Positions 9,114-17,944 are shown, counted from the stretch's first letter. The stretch is 64,000 nt of DNA from Aquimarina sp. ERC-38 (GCF_026222555.1 NZ_CP098511.1:3825501-3889500), one strand, 5' to 3'. Program-made: numbers and translations. Notes: a model not told the origin generated them from the letters alone.

Positions 9114-9980
9114 TTAATGATAAGTACTAAATAATTGAGATGCCTGGTTATGACTAGATTCAAAACTCATCATCCTAACGTTAGTATTTGATTTTTGGGT
9201 GGTAAAATAAGAAAGCATTTTTTCGGTTGGCATGTTACCGGTTAATTCATCTTTAGCCATGGGGCATCCGCCAAATCCCTGAATGGCTCCGTCAAACCTT
9301 CGGCATCCGGCTTCATAGGCTGCCACTACTTTTTCAAACCAATGAGTAGGTGTCGTATGTAAATGTGCTCCAAATTCAATGTGCGGATATTCTTTAATTA
9401 CATTTTTAAAAAGATACGAAATCACTTCGGGTGAAGAGGTACCTACGGTGTCAGATAGTGAGATAATAGATACCCCCATACCACTTAACTTTTCCGTCCA
9501 TTGACCTACAATATCTACATTCCAGGGATCTCCGTAGGGATTACCAAACCCCATGGATAAATAAGCCACTACTTCTTTTCCGGTATTGTTTGCAATCGCT
9601 AATATTTGTTGAAGTACTTTTATAGACTGCGCGATGGTTTTATGAGTATTACGCATCTGAAAATTTTCTGAAATACTAAAAGGGTATCCTAAATAGGTAA
9701 TCGCTTCAAATTTTGCAGCATCTTCTGCTCCTCTTACATTTGCTACAATCGCTAATAATTTACTCTTAGTTTTACTTAAATCCAGACCTTTTAATACCGT
9801 TGCAGTATCCTGCATTTGAGGTATGGCTTTAGGAGAAACAAAACTTCCAAAATCCAAGGTATCAAATCCACATTGTAATAAAGACTGTATGTACCGTATT
9901 TTAGTGGCTGTAGGTATAAATTGCTTGATACCCTGCATGGCATCCCTAGGACATTCGATTATTTTAACCGTCTCATTCAT
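9114..9980 (-). CDS. mvaB: Hydroxymethylglutaryl-CoA lyase
   Basis: Cleaves HMG-CoA to acetoacetate and acetyl-CoA, the last step of leucine breakdown, in the cytosol. It is a 288-residue TIM barrel. The N-terminal ECPRDAMQG holds the catalytic Arg12-Asp13 pair, GAHLHTT holds the metal-binding histidines (206 and 208), and the loop GGCPMAKDELTGN carries the active-site cysteine at 239. The length suits the bacterial family. It lies between the LysE-type exporter gene (56 bases upstream) and the haem-binding protein gene. A leucine dehydrogenase gene is present elsewhere in the window (18979-20076), consistent with leucine catabolism, but the two are not adjacent. The related homocitrate/isopropylmalate synthases are longer, so the lyase assignment is good. 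Confidence 0.92.
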   Translation of the reverse strand: MNETVKIIECPRDAMQGIKQFIPTATKIRYIQSLLQCGFDTLDFGSFVSPKAIPQMQDTATVLKGLDLSKTKSKLLAIVANVRGAEDAAKFEAITYLGYPFSISENFQMRNTHKTIAQSIKVLQQILAIANNTGKEVVAYLSMGFGNPYGDPWNVDIVGQWTEKLSGMGVSIISLSDTVGTSSPEVISYLFKNVIKEYPHIEFGAHLHTTPTHWFEKVVAAYEAGCRRFDGAIQGFGGCPMAKDELTGNMPTEKMLSYFTTQKSNTNVRMMSFESSHNQASQLFSTYH

Positions 9981-10036
9981 TAAGTAATTACTCCTCAGAT
10001 TTTTTTAGCAGATCATAGTAGCGGATAAAAGTATCA

Positions 10037-10657
10037 CTATTTTTTTGAAAATAATATAAAAATACCAATCCCGGTAAAAACAAGAATCTGTAACCATTTA
10101 AAGAACATAACAATCTTTTGGGATTGACGTAATTTTGACGAGATGTAGTTGGCCATGAAGGCAATGCTTAGAAATACAATAAAAGAAACAATAATAAAAA
10201 CACCGCCTAAAATTAAAAACTGAAAGGTCTCCGAAAGCTGTTTGCTAAATAAAAACCCCGGAAAAAAAGCGAGGAAGAATAAAGAAACTTTAGGGTTCAA
10301 TAAATTCATCCATACGCCTTTCTTATAATATTCCAATATGCTCTTCTTATTATCCGGAGTTTGAAAAGTAATATTTGAATCACTTCTAAACACCTGAAAA
10401 GCCAGGTAAAACAAGTAAATTGCACCAGCTATCTTTAGAATCTGAAATAGTAAATTATTTTGTTTAATCAATATAGAAACTCCAAAAGCTATCAGCAATG
10501 TGTGCACCACACAACCGGACATTAACCCTAAGATGGTTGCGATTCCTTGTCGTTTGCCGTGTGATAGGCTTACCACCGCTACATAGATATTATCCGGACC
10601 CGGACTTACCGCTAATAAAGCAACTGAGAAGATAAATGCAAAAAGAATTTCGATAAT
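10037..10657 (-). CDS. LysE/RhtB family amino-acid exporter with non-canonical ATT start
   Basis: An inner-membrane exporter of the LysE/RhtB family, about 206 residues with six hydrophobic segments. The first standard start is a GTG at 10576. Using it would remove helix 1 and the family signature SPGPDN. The frame remains open upstream as IIEILFAFIFSVALLAVSPG, which is clearly the missing N-terminus, and is then closed by TAG at 10660-10658. No ATG, GTG or TTG occurs in that extension, so translation probably begins at the ATT at 10657-10655, or the next ATC. Substrate is unknown; family members export amino acids such as lysine, threonine or homoserine lactones. It is the first gene of a likely operon with mvaB. 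A sequencing error at the start codon is an alternative. Confidence 0.85.
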   Translation of the reverse strand: MIEILFAFIFSVALLAVSPGPDNIYVAVVSLSHGKRQGIATILGLMSGCVVHTLLIAFGVSILIKQNNLLFQILKIAGAIYLFYLAFQVFRSDSNITFQTPDNKKSILEYYKKGVWMNLLNPKVSLFFLAFFPGFLFSKQLSETFQFLILGGVFIIVSFIVFLSIAFMANYISSKLRQSQKIVMFFKWLQILVFTGIGIFILFSKK

Positions 10658-10776
10658 CTAGGATTTTACTTATGCAAAATATACAATTGACCTCATTAAA
10701 TCAAAAAGAACTTCTTCCCGGGTTTTAGTCTGCAATTTACTACATTTGTCAACTTAAGGTTCTTCACACCTATGGA

Positions 10777-10939
10777 TGAAGTGGTTTAAATTTTTCGTAA
10801 TTGGCTGCAAAATGTTCTTTTTCACTTACTTTTTACCATTTTTAAGTTCCGTAATTATGGCTATGCAACTAAAAAATAATTTCAATTAAGCAAAAAATAC
10901 CTATTTTTCGCTTCAATCAGAAAAGTTTGAATCATTTCA
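10777..10939. repeat. Dispersed hairpin element, copy A (MITE-like)
   Basis: About 163 bp of non-coding DNA, repeated almost exactly in inverted orientation at 35978-36138. The cores (about 10798-10928) differ at only a handful of positions. The ends form imperfect inverted repeats: the left end starts TGAAGTGGTTTAAATTTTT and the reverse complement of the right end reads TGAAATGATTCAAACTTTT. The whole element is an imperfect palindrome centred on CCGTAATTATGG. It fills the gap upstream of the type B sorting-domain gene and ends 16 bases before its start. No open reading frame lies inside. Size and structure suit a non-autonomous transposable or REP-like element. Confidence 0.85.
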
Positions 10940-10955
10940 ATGAATTTAGAAATTT

Positions 10956-11648
10956 ATGATATATAGGACTATTTATTACTTTATCTTTTGTTTGTTATTA
11001 CTAGTATCGTCAGTAAGAGCAGACAATTACTTAAAGTCTGCAATGCAAGCCGTACCCACTTGTACAACTACCATCATTCCAACCGCTACGCAAGACAATG
11101 TTCCGGTCAACCTTCGTTTTGAATGGAACGCTGCAGCCAGGGCTTCCGGATATTTTATCTCTATAGGTACTTCAGAAAATACGGAGGATATTCTAACCCG
11201 TACGGATGTAAACAACACTACTACGTATCTACCTTCTAATCTTTTACCCTTCAGAACCGAACTCTTTGTTAAAATCATACCCTATAACGGTATCGGTGAA
11301 GCTCAAGATTGTGAATCAATAAGGTTTATAACAGAAGATGAACCTTTTGTTGCTCCTAAAACTTTGAAAGGTTTTTCACCTAACGGGGATGGTATTAATG
11401 ATCGTTGGGAAATCGCCAATATTGAAGACTATCCTCAAAACGAAGTATATATATATAATCGATGGGGTTCCTTAGTTTTTAAAACAAAAGGCTACGACAA
11501 TAAGGAAAATATTTTTAAAGGTATTGCGAACCAAGGTACTAATATTGGTGCCGATGAATTACCGGAGGGTACTTACTTCTATCAGGTTATTAACGTTCCA
11601 TCCGGGGCAATTGACCGACCTAAAGGAATGGTGATCATAAAAAGATAG
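10956..11648 (+). CDS. Secreted protein with T9SS type B (gliding-motility C-terminal) sorting domain
   Basis: A 230-residue secreted protein. A signal peptide spans about residues 1-22, a short fibronectin-III-like region follows (about 35-120; RFEWNAAARASGYFISIGT), and a C-terminal CHU_C/type B sorting domain starts at about 133. That domain shows the hallmarks GFSPNGDGINDRWEI, VYIYNRWGSLVF and LPEGTYFYQV, ending MVIIKR. Such domains direct export through the type IX secretion system and surface attachment. The next gene, overlapping by at most one base, encodes a PorP/SprF protein, the usual partner that handles type B cargo. The cargo part is very small, so it is probably an adhesin-like or structural surface protein; no enzymatic motif is visible. 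Confidence 0.92.
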   Translation: MIYRTIYYFIFCLLLLVSSVRADNYLKSAMQAVPTCTTTIIPTATQDNVPVNLRFEWNAAARASGYFISIGTSENTEDILTRTDVNNTTTYLPSNLLPFRTELFVKIIPYNGIGEAQDCESIRFITEDEPFVAPKTLKGFSPNGDGINDRWEIANIEDYPQNEVYIYNRWGSLVFKTKGYDNKENIFKGIANQGTNIGADELPEGTYFYQVINVPSGAIDRPKGMVIIKR

Positions 11649-11650
11649 TG

Positions 11651-12562
11651 ATGCGACATTTATTACAAAAATTAGTCATAATCGGTTTTTTATCTTTTGT
11701 TCAGGCTTTGTCCGGTCAGCAACTTCCTTCATTTGATCAATATTATTACAATAATGTTCTGATTAACCCTGCTTACGCTGGTTTTCCTGAATTTATAGAA
11801 ATTATCACCAGTACTACTCAAACCTTTACCGGTTTTGAAGGGAATCCCAGAACTATTAATTTAACCGGAAATGCTCCGGTTTTTGACCGCCAGGGAGGAA
11901 TTAGTGCCGGATATACCCGGGATGAGGTTGGAGTTACCAGTGCTACTAAATTTTTTGCTTCGTATGCTTACCGAATTGATTTGGACAATAATTATGACAA
12001 TATTCAATGGTGGCATTATAACCCTACCTTTATTTCATTCGGTTTGCAAACTAGTTTATTGTTCTTAGAAAATAACTTACTATCATTGGGAGTCGAAGGA
12101 GATCCTGTTTTTCAGGATATTATAGATGTAACTATTCCTACCGCGAATATTGGTATTTTATTAAATGAAAAAGAGTTTTTTGTAGGGCTTTCCGTAATTC
12201 AGTTATTTCCTAATATTTTCTTTTCTGAGAAGAACATAAAATTACAAAGTTCTTATCAATTACACGGTGGTTATTACTGGGTAATAACTGGTAACAGTCC
12301 ATTAGTTATAAAACCTCATACGCTTTTAAAATATGTACCTAACGCCCCGGCGCAATTGGATATCAACCTAGCAGCAAAATTTAAAAACGGGCTGGAGATC
12401 GGAACTGGGTATCGCTCTGATGATACGCTTAACTTTGTTGCGGGATTCTACTTTTACAAAAGATGGCGCGCGATGTATACCCTAAATCAAAGCTTTAACA
12501 ATAACCCTATTAGCGGACGCCATGGTTTGGTATTAAGTTATCAATTTGGGAACGGATATTAG
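11651..12562 (+). CDS. PorP/SprF family type IX secretion outer-membrane protein
   Basis: A beta-barrel outer-membrane protein of about 303 residues, with signal peptide MRHLLQKLVIIGFLSFVQALSG and the family opening LPSFDQYYYNNVLINPAYAGF. SprF-type proteins partner with type B cargo such as SprB; this one follows a type B cargo gene with no gap and surely serves it. A GTG at 11648 precedes the ATG at 11651 in frame; the ATG is chosen as start. The barrel ends with alternating strands and HGLVLSYQFGNGY. It is one of many such pairs in flavobacterial genomes rather than the core PorP, judging by its tight coupling to a small cargo gene. Confidence 0.92.
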   Translation: MRHLLQKLVIIGFLSFVQALSGQQLPSFDQYYYNNVLINPAYAGFPEFIEIITSTTQTFTGFEGNPRTINLTGNAPVFDRQGGISAGYTRDEVGVTSATKFFASYAYRIDLDNNYDNIQWWHYNPTFISFGLQTSLLFLENNLLSLGVEGDPVFQDIIDVTIPTANIGILLNEKEFFVGLSVIQLFPNIFFSEKNIKLQSSYQLHGGYYWVITGNSPLVIKPHTLLKYVPNAPAQLDINLAAKFKNGLEIGTGYRSDDTLNFVAGFYFYKRWRAMYTLNQSFNNNPISGRHGLVLSYQFGNGY

Positions 12563-12712
12563 GAGGTTAAAAATTACTATTTTTAAAACGCTAATTATTT
12601 TCGTACATATCTTTGGAACAAACAGTAATATCTCACTTCTATTCTTTTTACAAATACAATTTTCCCTGTAAGTAATGAACCTGAATTCATTTTTTGTATG
12701 ATCTCAAATTAC

Positions 12713-12720
12713 TAAATTTG
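12713..12720 (+). promoter_or_regulatory. candidate -7 box for the secreted esterase
   Basis: TAAATTTG matches the Bacteroidota -7 consensus and lies 68 bases before the esterase start. A TTTG at 12693-12696 could be the -33 element, but the spacing of 16 bases is shorter than usual. Confidence 0.4.
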
Positions 12721-12787
12721 CCTTTATATTTAATCATCACATTATCTATTATAATTTAAAATCTTAAACTAAAATTTAAAACTTTGC

Positions 12788-13951
12788 ATGATGAAAAAAA
12801 CGTACCCTTTACTTATTATTAGTATTGTACTCTTATTATTAAGTACTTCTTTCTCGCAACTTCAGGCACAGAAATTACTGAAAGGTTCTCTAATGGTCGA
12901 CGGAGTTCGCAGAACTTACAAAATATTCATACCCTCAAAATATCGTCCGGGTAAGAAAGTCCCTTTACTTTTAAACTTTCATGGATATACCATGAACGCG
13001 GGATTGATGGTTGCATACGCTGAATTCCGACCAATTGCTAACCGCGAAAATTTTATTGTAGTGTATCCTCAAGGCTTAAGGGATTTTACAGATACCACTC
13101 ATTTTAATGTTGGATGGGGTAACAGTAATGTGGATGACCTTGCTTTTACTAAAGCCTTATTAAATCAAGTAGAAGCTACCTATTCTATTGATAAAAAAAG
13201 AATTTATAGTACCGGTTTTTCAAACGGAGGTTTTTTTAGTTATAAACTAGCCTGTGAACTTAGTGGTCGTATTGCAGCTATCGCCTCAGTTGCCGGTAGT
13301 GTAACTCGCGGACAATTTGCCAATTGTCCAACAGTACATCAAATGCCAATATTGGAAATTCACGGTACTAATGATGAAACGGTTGATTATAATGGTAGTG
13401 ACTTATTTACACCAATTCCTGATGTGTTATCTTATTGGATTAATTTTAATAACACTCGTAGCGTTCCTCAAACCCGTCAAGTACGTAACAAGGCATGGTG
13501 GGACGGATCTACCGTTACCGAACTGACATATTCAGGTGGTAAAAATGGTGCAATTGTAAAACATTTTAGGGTAAATAATGGAGAACATTCATGGCCAGGA
13601 ACTTTTGTTCCCTTTGGAACCAATTTTGATATCAAAGCCTCCAGGGAAGTGTGGAACTTTTTATCACAATATGATATAAACGGATTAAGAAAAGGTGCGA
13701 ATAAAAGTACGCTCTCTTCAGAAGGTACTGAAGAAGCTATTAGTTTTTATTTTGATGTAAACTCAAGCATTCTAGCTGTTGATCAGGTTAAGAATGATGG
13801 TCAACCATATGCCGTAGTTTCTATGGAAGGTAAATTAGTAGACAAAGGTGTTTTATTTAAAGATGATAATTACATCAACCTTTCTACGCTTTCTACCGGA
13901 ATGTATGTTTTAACCACAGCTGAAGAATCCTATAAGTTTATTAAAAAATAA
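12788..13951 (+). CDS. Secreted CE1/PHB-depolymerase-type esterase with T9SS type A sorting domain
   Basis: A 387-residue alpha/beta hydrolase of the feruloyl esterase / polyhydroxybutyrate depolymerase type. A signal peptide covers about residues 1-27. The oxyanion strand is LLLNFHGYTMNAG, the nucleophile elbow is GFSNGG (Ser144), the acid is in HGTNDETV (Asp195) and the catalytic His266 is in GEHSWPG. Residues about 315-387 form a type A sorting domain ending GMYVLTTAEESYKFIKK, so the enzyme is exported by the type IX system. The substrate could be an acetylated or feruloylated plant or algal polymer, or a polyester; the sequence does not decide. It is a single gene with a clear terminator downstream. 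Confidence 0.9.
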   Translation: MMKKTYPLLIISIVLLLLSTSFSQLQAQKLLKGSLMVDGVRRTYKIFIPSKYRPGKKVPLLLNFHGYTMNAGLMVAYAEFRPIANRENFIVVYPQGLRDFTDTTHFNVGWGNSNVDDLAFTKALLNQVEATYSIDKKRIYSTGFSNGGFFSYKLACELSGRIAAIASVAGSVTRGQFANCPTVHQMPILEIHGTNDETVDYNGSDLFTPIPDVLSYWINFNNTRSVPQTRQVRNKAWWDGSTVTELTYSGGKNGAIVKHFRVNNGEHSWPGTFVPFGTNFDIKASREVWNFLSQYDINGLRKGANKSTLSSEGTEEAISFYFDVNSSILAVDQVKNDGQPYAVVSMEGKLVDKGVLFKDDNYINLSTLSTGMYVLTTAEESYKFIKK

Positions 13952-13980
13952 AGGGGACCCTACAAGTTTCTAATGTAAAG

Positions 13981-14021
13981 ATGCTTCTAATAAGGTTATT
14001 CCTAGTTAGAAGCATTTTTTT
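13981..14021 (+). terminator. Intrinsic terminator after the esterase gene
   Basis: A perfect 10 bp stem, ATGCTTCTAA (13981-13990) with TTAGAAGCAT (14006-14015), has a 15 base loop and is followed by a run of T. It lies 30 bases after the esterase stop codon. Confidence 0.85.
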
Positions 14022-14218
14022 GTAATTTACCTTAATTTCTAAGGATTTAAAGGAAAAATTATAATAAGACTTGTAAGATTATAGCTAGCTCAACATAAAA
14101 TAACATGAATCTTTATATAAAGTTAATTTGTTATGCAACGTGAATTATTCTATGGTATTGATTTTTAATATGGTAATAGTTAATCTTGATTCCTGAATCT
14201 AGAAGCGATAGCGACCTG

Positions 14219-14234
14219 CCCGTCTGCAGGCGGG
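14219..14234. repeat. GC-rich near-palindrome in AT-rich spacer
   Basis: CCCGTCTGCAGGCGGG is a near-perfect palindrome with one mismatched pair, standing out sharply from the AT-rich surroundings. GC-rich palindromes of this type are scattered in many flavobacterial genomes (from memory, not searched). No gene is associated. Confidence 0.5.
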
Positions 14235-14361
14235 TTTTAATTCTTTACCGGATATTAATATTTCTAAAAGAAAAAATTTAAAGAATCAAAGTGAAGACTG
14301 CAATCATATTTCCAGGGAAGAGGATTCTTTAATTTGAAGGCTCTATATTTTATTTATGAAA

Positions 14362-14591
14362 ATTCATTTCGCTCTAGTTTAAATAAGCGTTGTTAATATA
14401 AGTTAGCGATATTAATATTATTACATAAAATACTGATAATCAGATTTTAAAATTAGCATCATTAAAAACATCCTTCCCCAACCCTTCCTTCGAAGGAAGG
14501 GAGCAAAAAAGTCTCCCTTTGATGAGAGATTTAGAGGGATGTTCAGCATTATTTTGATAACAACGCTAATTTAAACTAGAGCCATTCATTT
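14362..14591. mobile_element. MITE-like element with 25 bp terminal inverted repeats and 8 bp direct repeats
   Basis: Left terminal repeat 14371-14395 (begins GCTCTAGTTTAAATAAGC) and right repeat 14558-14582 are reverse complements over 25 bases with one mismatch. Immediately outside, after one base on each side, the sequence ATTCATTT occurs at 14362-14369 and 14584-14591, as expected of an 8 bp target-site duplication. The element itself is 14370-14583, about 214 bp, with no coding potential. Its interior holds a second nested structure: AACATCC (14467-14473) pairs with GGATGTT (14537-14543) and a perfect 20 bp palindrome occupies 14482-14501. It is probably a non-autonomous transposon copy; no matching transposase lies in the window. 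Confidence 0.75.
14482..14501. repeat. Perfect 20 bp palindrome inside the MITE-like element
   Basis: CCCTTCCTTCGAAGGAAGGG is fully self-complementary. It sits in a C/T-rich segment, with GTCTCCCTTTGATGAGAG following, that resembles dispersed flavobacterial repeats and may have inserted into or been captured by the surrounding element. Confidence 0.7.
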
Positions 14592-14616
14592 TAATATTGA
14601 TCTCGTTATCAATATA

Positions 14617-15651
14617 TTAGTACTGTTCCAACAATGCCGTATTAATATCTTTAATCAATCCCGGACCTTTATAAATAAACCCTGTATACACCTGAACCAG
14701 ACTGGCACCTGCATCTATCTTTTCTAAAGCATCCTCAGCAGAATGTATTCCTCCTACTCCGATAATAGGAAATGACCCATTACTCTTTTCAGATAAGTAG
14801 CGAATTACTTCGGTGCTCTTTTTTCGGATAGGTTTTCCGCTTAATCCCCCATTTCCAATAGCGGTTAATTTTTCCTGGGAAGTATGTAATCCTTCTCTAT
14901 CAACTGATGTATTACTGGCAATTACTCCATCCAATCTAGTTTTCTGAACCAATTCAACAATTTCGTCCAATTGTTGCCTGTTTAAATCCGGAGCAATCTT
15001 TAAAACAATCGGCTTTTGAACCGAAAAAGAGGTATTTGCTTTTTGAACTTCTTTAATCAATTCTTCCAGATAATCCTTATCATTTAATTTGGCGTGGCTT
15101 CCTACATTTGGGCAACTTACGTTAAGCACAAAGTAATCCACATAGGGATGTAATTGATTAAAACAAGTCAGATAATCCCTAGTATAGTCTTCTGGCTTCG
15201 TATACGTATTTTTCCCAATGTTCCCGCCAATAATTAATTTGGAATTTCGTTTTTTTAAGCGTTGGCAGATAGCTTCTAGTCCGTCGTTGTTAAATCCCAT
15301 TCGGTTGATAATCGCTTCATCTTCTATTAAGCGAAATAACCGGGTTTTAGGATTTCCTTCCTGTGCTTCCGGGGTCACGGTTCCAATCTCAATAAATCCA
15401 AAACCAAAATTTTCAAGTTCCTTATATAAGACTGCATTTTTATCAAAACCGGCAGCAAGCCCGACCGGGTTTTTAAACGTTAACCCAAAAACCTTACGTT
15501 CCAGACGTGAATCTTCAATAGCAAATTGTTTTTTTATAATGCCTATAGCCCCTGGTATTTTAGCAATCCTACGAATCCAGCCAAAGGTAAAATAATGTAC
15601 TTTTTCCGGATCAAATTTAAACAGAAGCGGTTTGATAAGCTGTTGATACAT
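14617..15651 (-). CDS. pyrD: Dihydroorotate dehydrogenase (quinone), class 2
   Basis: Oxidises dihydroorotate to orotate in pyrimidine synthesis and passes electrons to the membrane quinone pool. It is 344 residues, normal for class 2. The N-terminal helical segment [23 protein letters not shown] is the membrane-association part absent from class 1 enzymes. FMN and substrate contacts are visible in [24 protein letters not shown] and NRMGFNNDG. The catalytic serine is in NVSCPNVG, and the phosphate loop is [15 protein letters not shown]. It is transcribed alone, divergently from pepT. The gene is standard and complete. Confidence 0.96.
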   Translation of the reverse strand: MYQQLIKPLLFKFDPEKVHYFTFGWIRRIAKIPGAIGIIKKQFAIEDSRLERKVFGLTFKNPVGLAAGFDKNAVLYKELENFGFGFIEIGTVTPEAQEGNPKTRLFRLIEDEAIINRMGFNNDGLEAICQRLKKRNSKLIIGGNIGKNTYTKPEDYTRDYLTCFNQLHPYVDYFVLNVSCPNVGSHAKLNDKDYLEELIKEVQKANTSFSVQKPIVLKIAPDLNRQQLDEIVELVQKTRLDGVIASNTSVDREGLHTSQEKLTAIGNGGLSGKPIRKKSTEVIRYLSEKSNGSFPIIGVGGIHSAEDALEKIDAGASLVQVYTGFIYKGPGLIKDINTALLEQY

Positions 15652-15744
15652 AATTTTACCTTTACGTGCAAAAATACTATAACCAATTGGTATTAAAAAT
15701 AGATTAAAACGTATTTTTAAAACGAATAGTAAAAACAGGACTTT

Positions 15745-16992
15745 ATGGTAAGTAAACAGGAAATTATTGACCGATTTATCAGTTATGTTACGATTGACAC
15801 AGAAAGTGACCCGGAAAGTCCTACTACGCCAAGTACCGAAAAACAGTGGGTATTAGCGAGGAAATTAACCGAGGAACTCAAGGTAATGGGAATGCAGGAC
15901 GTCACTATTGACAATAACGCTTATGTAATGGCTACCTTACCAGCAACCACTTCTGATCTGGCACCAGTCATAGGGTTTATCTCGCATTTTGATACCTCAC
16001 CTGATTTTACCGGGGCAAATGTTGTTCCTCAAATTATAGAAAATTACGACGGTGAACCTATACTCTTAAGTAAAGAACAAGAATTATACTTATCCCCAGA
16101 TGAGTTTGAGGAATTACTACTTTACAAAGGTCAAACGTTGATTACTACGGATGGTACTACCCTTCTAGGAGCTGATGATAAAGCGGGAATTACGGAAATT
16201 ATGACCGCCATGCAATATCTCATACAACATCCTGAGATTAAACATGGTAAAATTAAAGTAGGCTTTACCCCGGATGAAGAGATTGGTAGAGGAGCCCATA
16301 AGTTTGATGTAAAAAAGTTTGGTGCGGATTGGGCGTATACGATGGATGGAAGTCAAATTGGCGAACTGGAATACGAAAATTTTAACGCCGCTAGTGCCAT
16401 TGTTAGAATTCAAGGGAAAATAGTACATCCGGGATATGCTAAAGGTAAAATGGTAAATAGCTTGTATATCGCACAGGACTTTATTGCTGCTTTACCCCGT
16501 ATGGAAACCCCGGAACATACTACTGGTCGCGAAGGTTTTTTCCATTTGCATGATATTAAAGGTGATGTGGATTACACCGAATTACATTATATCATCCGAG
16601 ATCATGATAAATCCCAATTTGAAGCCCGAAAGAATAAAATTGCTGAAATAGCAAAGAACTTGAATGAACAATACAAAGCTGAAAGAATTACTGTGGAAAT
16701 TCAAGATCAATACTTTAATATGCGAGAAAAGATTGAATCGAAAATGCATATTGTAACTATCGCTGAGAAAGCCATTATAAAAGCAGGTATTGAACCTATC
16801 ATCAAACCGATTCGCGGAGGTACTGATGGTTCTCAACTTAGTTTTATGGGTCTTCCCTGCCCCAACATTTTTGCCGGAGGTCATAATTTTCATGGCCGAT
16901 ATGAATTTGTTCCGGTAGAAAGCATGCTAAAAGCAGTAGAAGTTATTGTTAATATTGCACAACTTACAGTTTCAGAAAAATTTGATGAATAG
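15745..16992 (+). CDS. pepT: Peptidase T (tripeptidase, M20B)
   Basis: A cytosolic di-zinc aminotripeptidase that releases the N-terminal residue of tripeptides. The 415-residue length is typical. Metal-site and catalytic segments are all present: [34 protein letters not shown] and [18 protein letters not shown], with the C-terminal [24 protein letters not shown] and HGRYEFVP. It is a single gene; a bidirectional-looking terminator separates it from the convergent yajC gene. Confidence 0.96.
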   Translation: MVSKQEIIDRFISYVTIDTESDPESPTTPSTEKQWVLARKLTEELKVMGMQDVTIDNNAYVMATLPATTSDLAPVIGFISHFDTSPDFTGANVVPQIIENYDGEPILLSKEQELYLSPDEFEELLLYKGQTLITTDGTTLLGADDKAGITEIMTAMQYLIQHPEIKHGKIKVGFTPDEEIGRGAHKFDVKKFGADWAYTMDGSQIGELEYENFNAASAIVRIQGKIVHPGYAKGKMVNSLYIAQDFIAALPRMETPEHTTGREGFFHLHDIKGDVDYTELHYIIRDHDKSQFEARKNKIAEIAKNLNEQYKAERITVEIQDQYFNMREKIESKMHIVTIAEKAIIKAGIEPIIKPIRGGTDGSQLSFMGLPCPNIFAGGHNFHGRYEFVPVESMLKAVEVIVNIAQLTVSEKFDE

Positions 16993-17007
16993 CAAAAAAA
17001 ATCAATA

Positions 17008-17041
17008 AAAAACCCGTAAAAAATAATTTACGGGTTTTTTA
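17008..17041. terminator. Bidirectional terminator between pepT and yajC
   Basis: The stem AAAACCCGTAAA pairs with TTTACGGGTTTT around a short AT loop, with A and T runs on both sides. It can therefore act for pepT on the plus strand and for the yajC transcript on the minus strand. Confidence 0.85.
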
Positions 17042-17073
17042 TTTAGGAAAAAGCCAAAGGTAGTAGTAGGAAA

Positions 17074-17391
17074 CTACGCTTTTGCTTTTATCTTTTTATC
17101 TACAGCCGTTTGCGGTTGCACATTTAGTTTCTGGCTCATTTCCAAAGATATTGCTGATTTATCAAAAGTCAGTTTTCCGGAACCGGTCTCAATAATTACA
17201 GCATTATTTTTTTCGCTAAAATCAAATACTTTACCGTGCAAGCCACTTTTTGTAACAATACGGTCTCCTTTTTTTAGTTCTTCAGCAAACTTACGTTCCT
17301 TTTTTGCTTTTTGCATTTGCGGACGTATCATAAAAAAATACATCACTACAAAAATTAAGATAAAAGGAGCAAACTGTTGTATGGCTTCCAT
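17074..17391 (-). CDS. yajC: Preprotein translocase accessory subunit YajC
   Basis: A 105-residue inner-membrane protein of the SecDF-YajC complex. It has a single N-terminal membrane helix in MEAIQQFAPFILIFVVMYFFMIRPQMQKAKKE, the family hallmark, followed by the soluble KKGDRIVTKSGLHGKVFDF domain. It is the last gene of nusB, DUF1573 lipoprotein, yajC. The start is set by the helix directly after the first methionine. Confidence 0.95.
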   Translation of the reverse strand: MEAIQQFAPFILIFVVMYFFMIRPQMQKAKKERKFAEELKKGDRIVTKSGLHGKVFDFSEKNNAVIIETGSGKLTFDKSAISLEMSQKLNVQPQTAVDKKIKAKA

Positions 17392-17417
17392 AGATTATTG
17401 TTAAGCAATTGTTTTGT

Positions 17418-17894
17418 TTAGGCTCCAGTTTCAGCTGTTTCTGCTGCTGCCTTAGGAGCTACCATTGCTTTTATTTTTATTACTTCCTTACCAGCTTCAG
17501 TGTTAGCAGTAATGGTTACTTGCTTATTTTGCTGATTTGGCTTTCCAGATGAATTGAATTTAACTAACATCTCTCCTTCTTCACCCGGAGCGATAGGTTC
17601 TTTTGGCCATTCAGGAACCGTACAGCCACAACTTCCTTTTGCACTAACGATTACTAAAGGTGCACTACCTGTATTCTTAAATTTAAAGTTGTGCTCAACT
17701 ACATCACCTTCGTTAATATCACCGAAATCATGCTCGGTCTCTGTAAATGTCATTACAGGAAACTCAGAATTTTCAGCGTCACGCTCTGCCGCGTCAGCTA
17801 CGTTTTCTTCATTTACCTTCTTTGCTGCGTCGTCTTTACAAGAAGTAAATGTAAAAGCCAAAACTCCAGCTAAAATTAAAATTCCTTTTTTCAT
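17418..17894 (-). CDS. DUF1573 domain lipoprotein
   Basis: A 158-residue lipoprotein; the signal MKKGILILAGVLAFTFTSC gives a lipid-anchored cysteine at residue 19. The remainder is one DUF1573 immunoglobulin-like domain: MTFTETEHDFGDINEGDVVEHNFKFKNTG is the standard opening, and GSCGCTVPEWPKEPIAPGE is the conserved cysteine loop. Its biochemical role is not established; the fold resembles ASH/MSP-type domains. It sits between nusB and yajC, with its own -7 box upstream. The spacing to yajC is 26 bases. Confidence 0.92.
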   Translation of the reverse strand: MKKGILILAGVLAFTFTSCKDDAAKKVNEENVADAAERDAENSEFPVMTFTETEHDFGDINEGDVVEHNFKFKNTGSAPLVIVSAKGSCGCTVPEWPKEPIAPGEEGEMLVKFNSSGKPNQQNKQVTITANTEAGKEVIKIKAMVAPKAAAETAETGA

Positions 17895-17922
17895 TACTTG
17901 GGTTTTTGATTATTGTAAAGGG

Positions 17923-17930
17923 CAAAAATA
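17923..17930 (-). promoter_or_regulatory. candidate -7 box for the DUF1573 gene
   Basis: On the minus strand this reads TATTTTTG (TAnnTTTG consensus), 29 bases before the DUF1573 start. No clear -33 element is seen. Confidence 0.45.
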
Positions 17931-17944
17931 CTATTTTTTTTCAA

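Noticed and set aside
10571..10660. Frameshift at the start of the LysE-type gene
   Set aside because: The upstream extension stays in one frame with the body of the gene; only the start codon is unusual, so no shift needs to be invoked.
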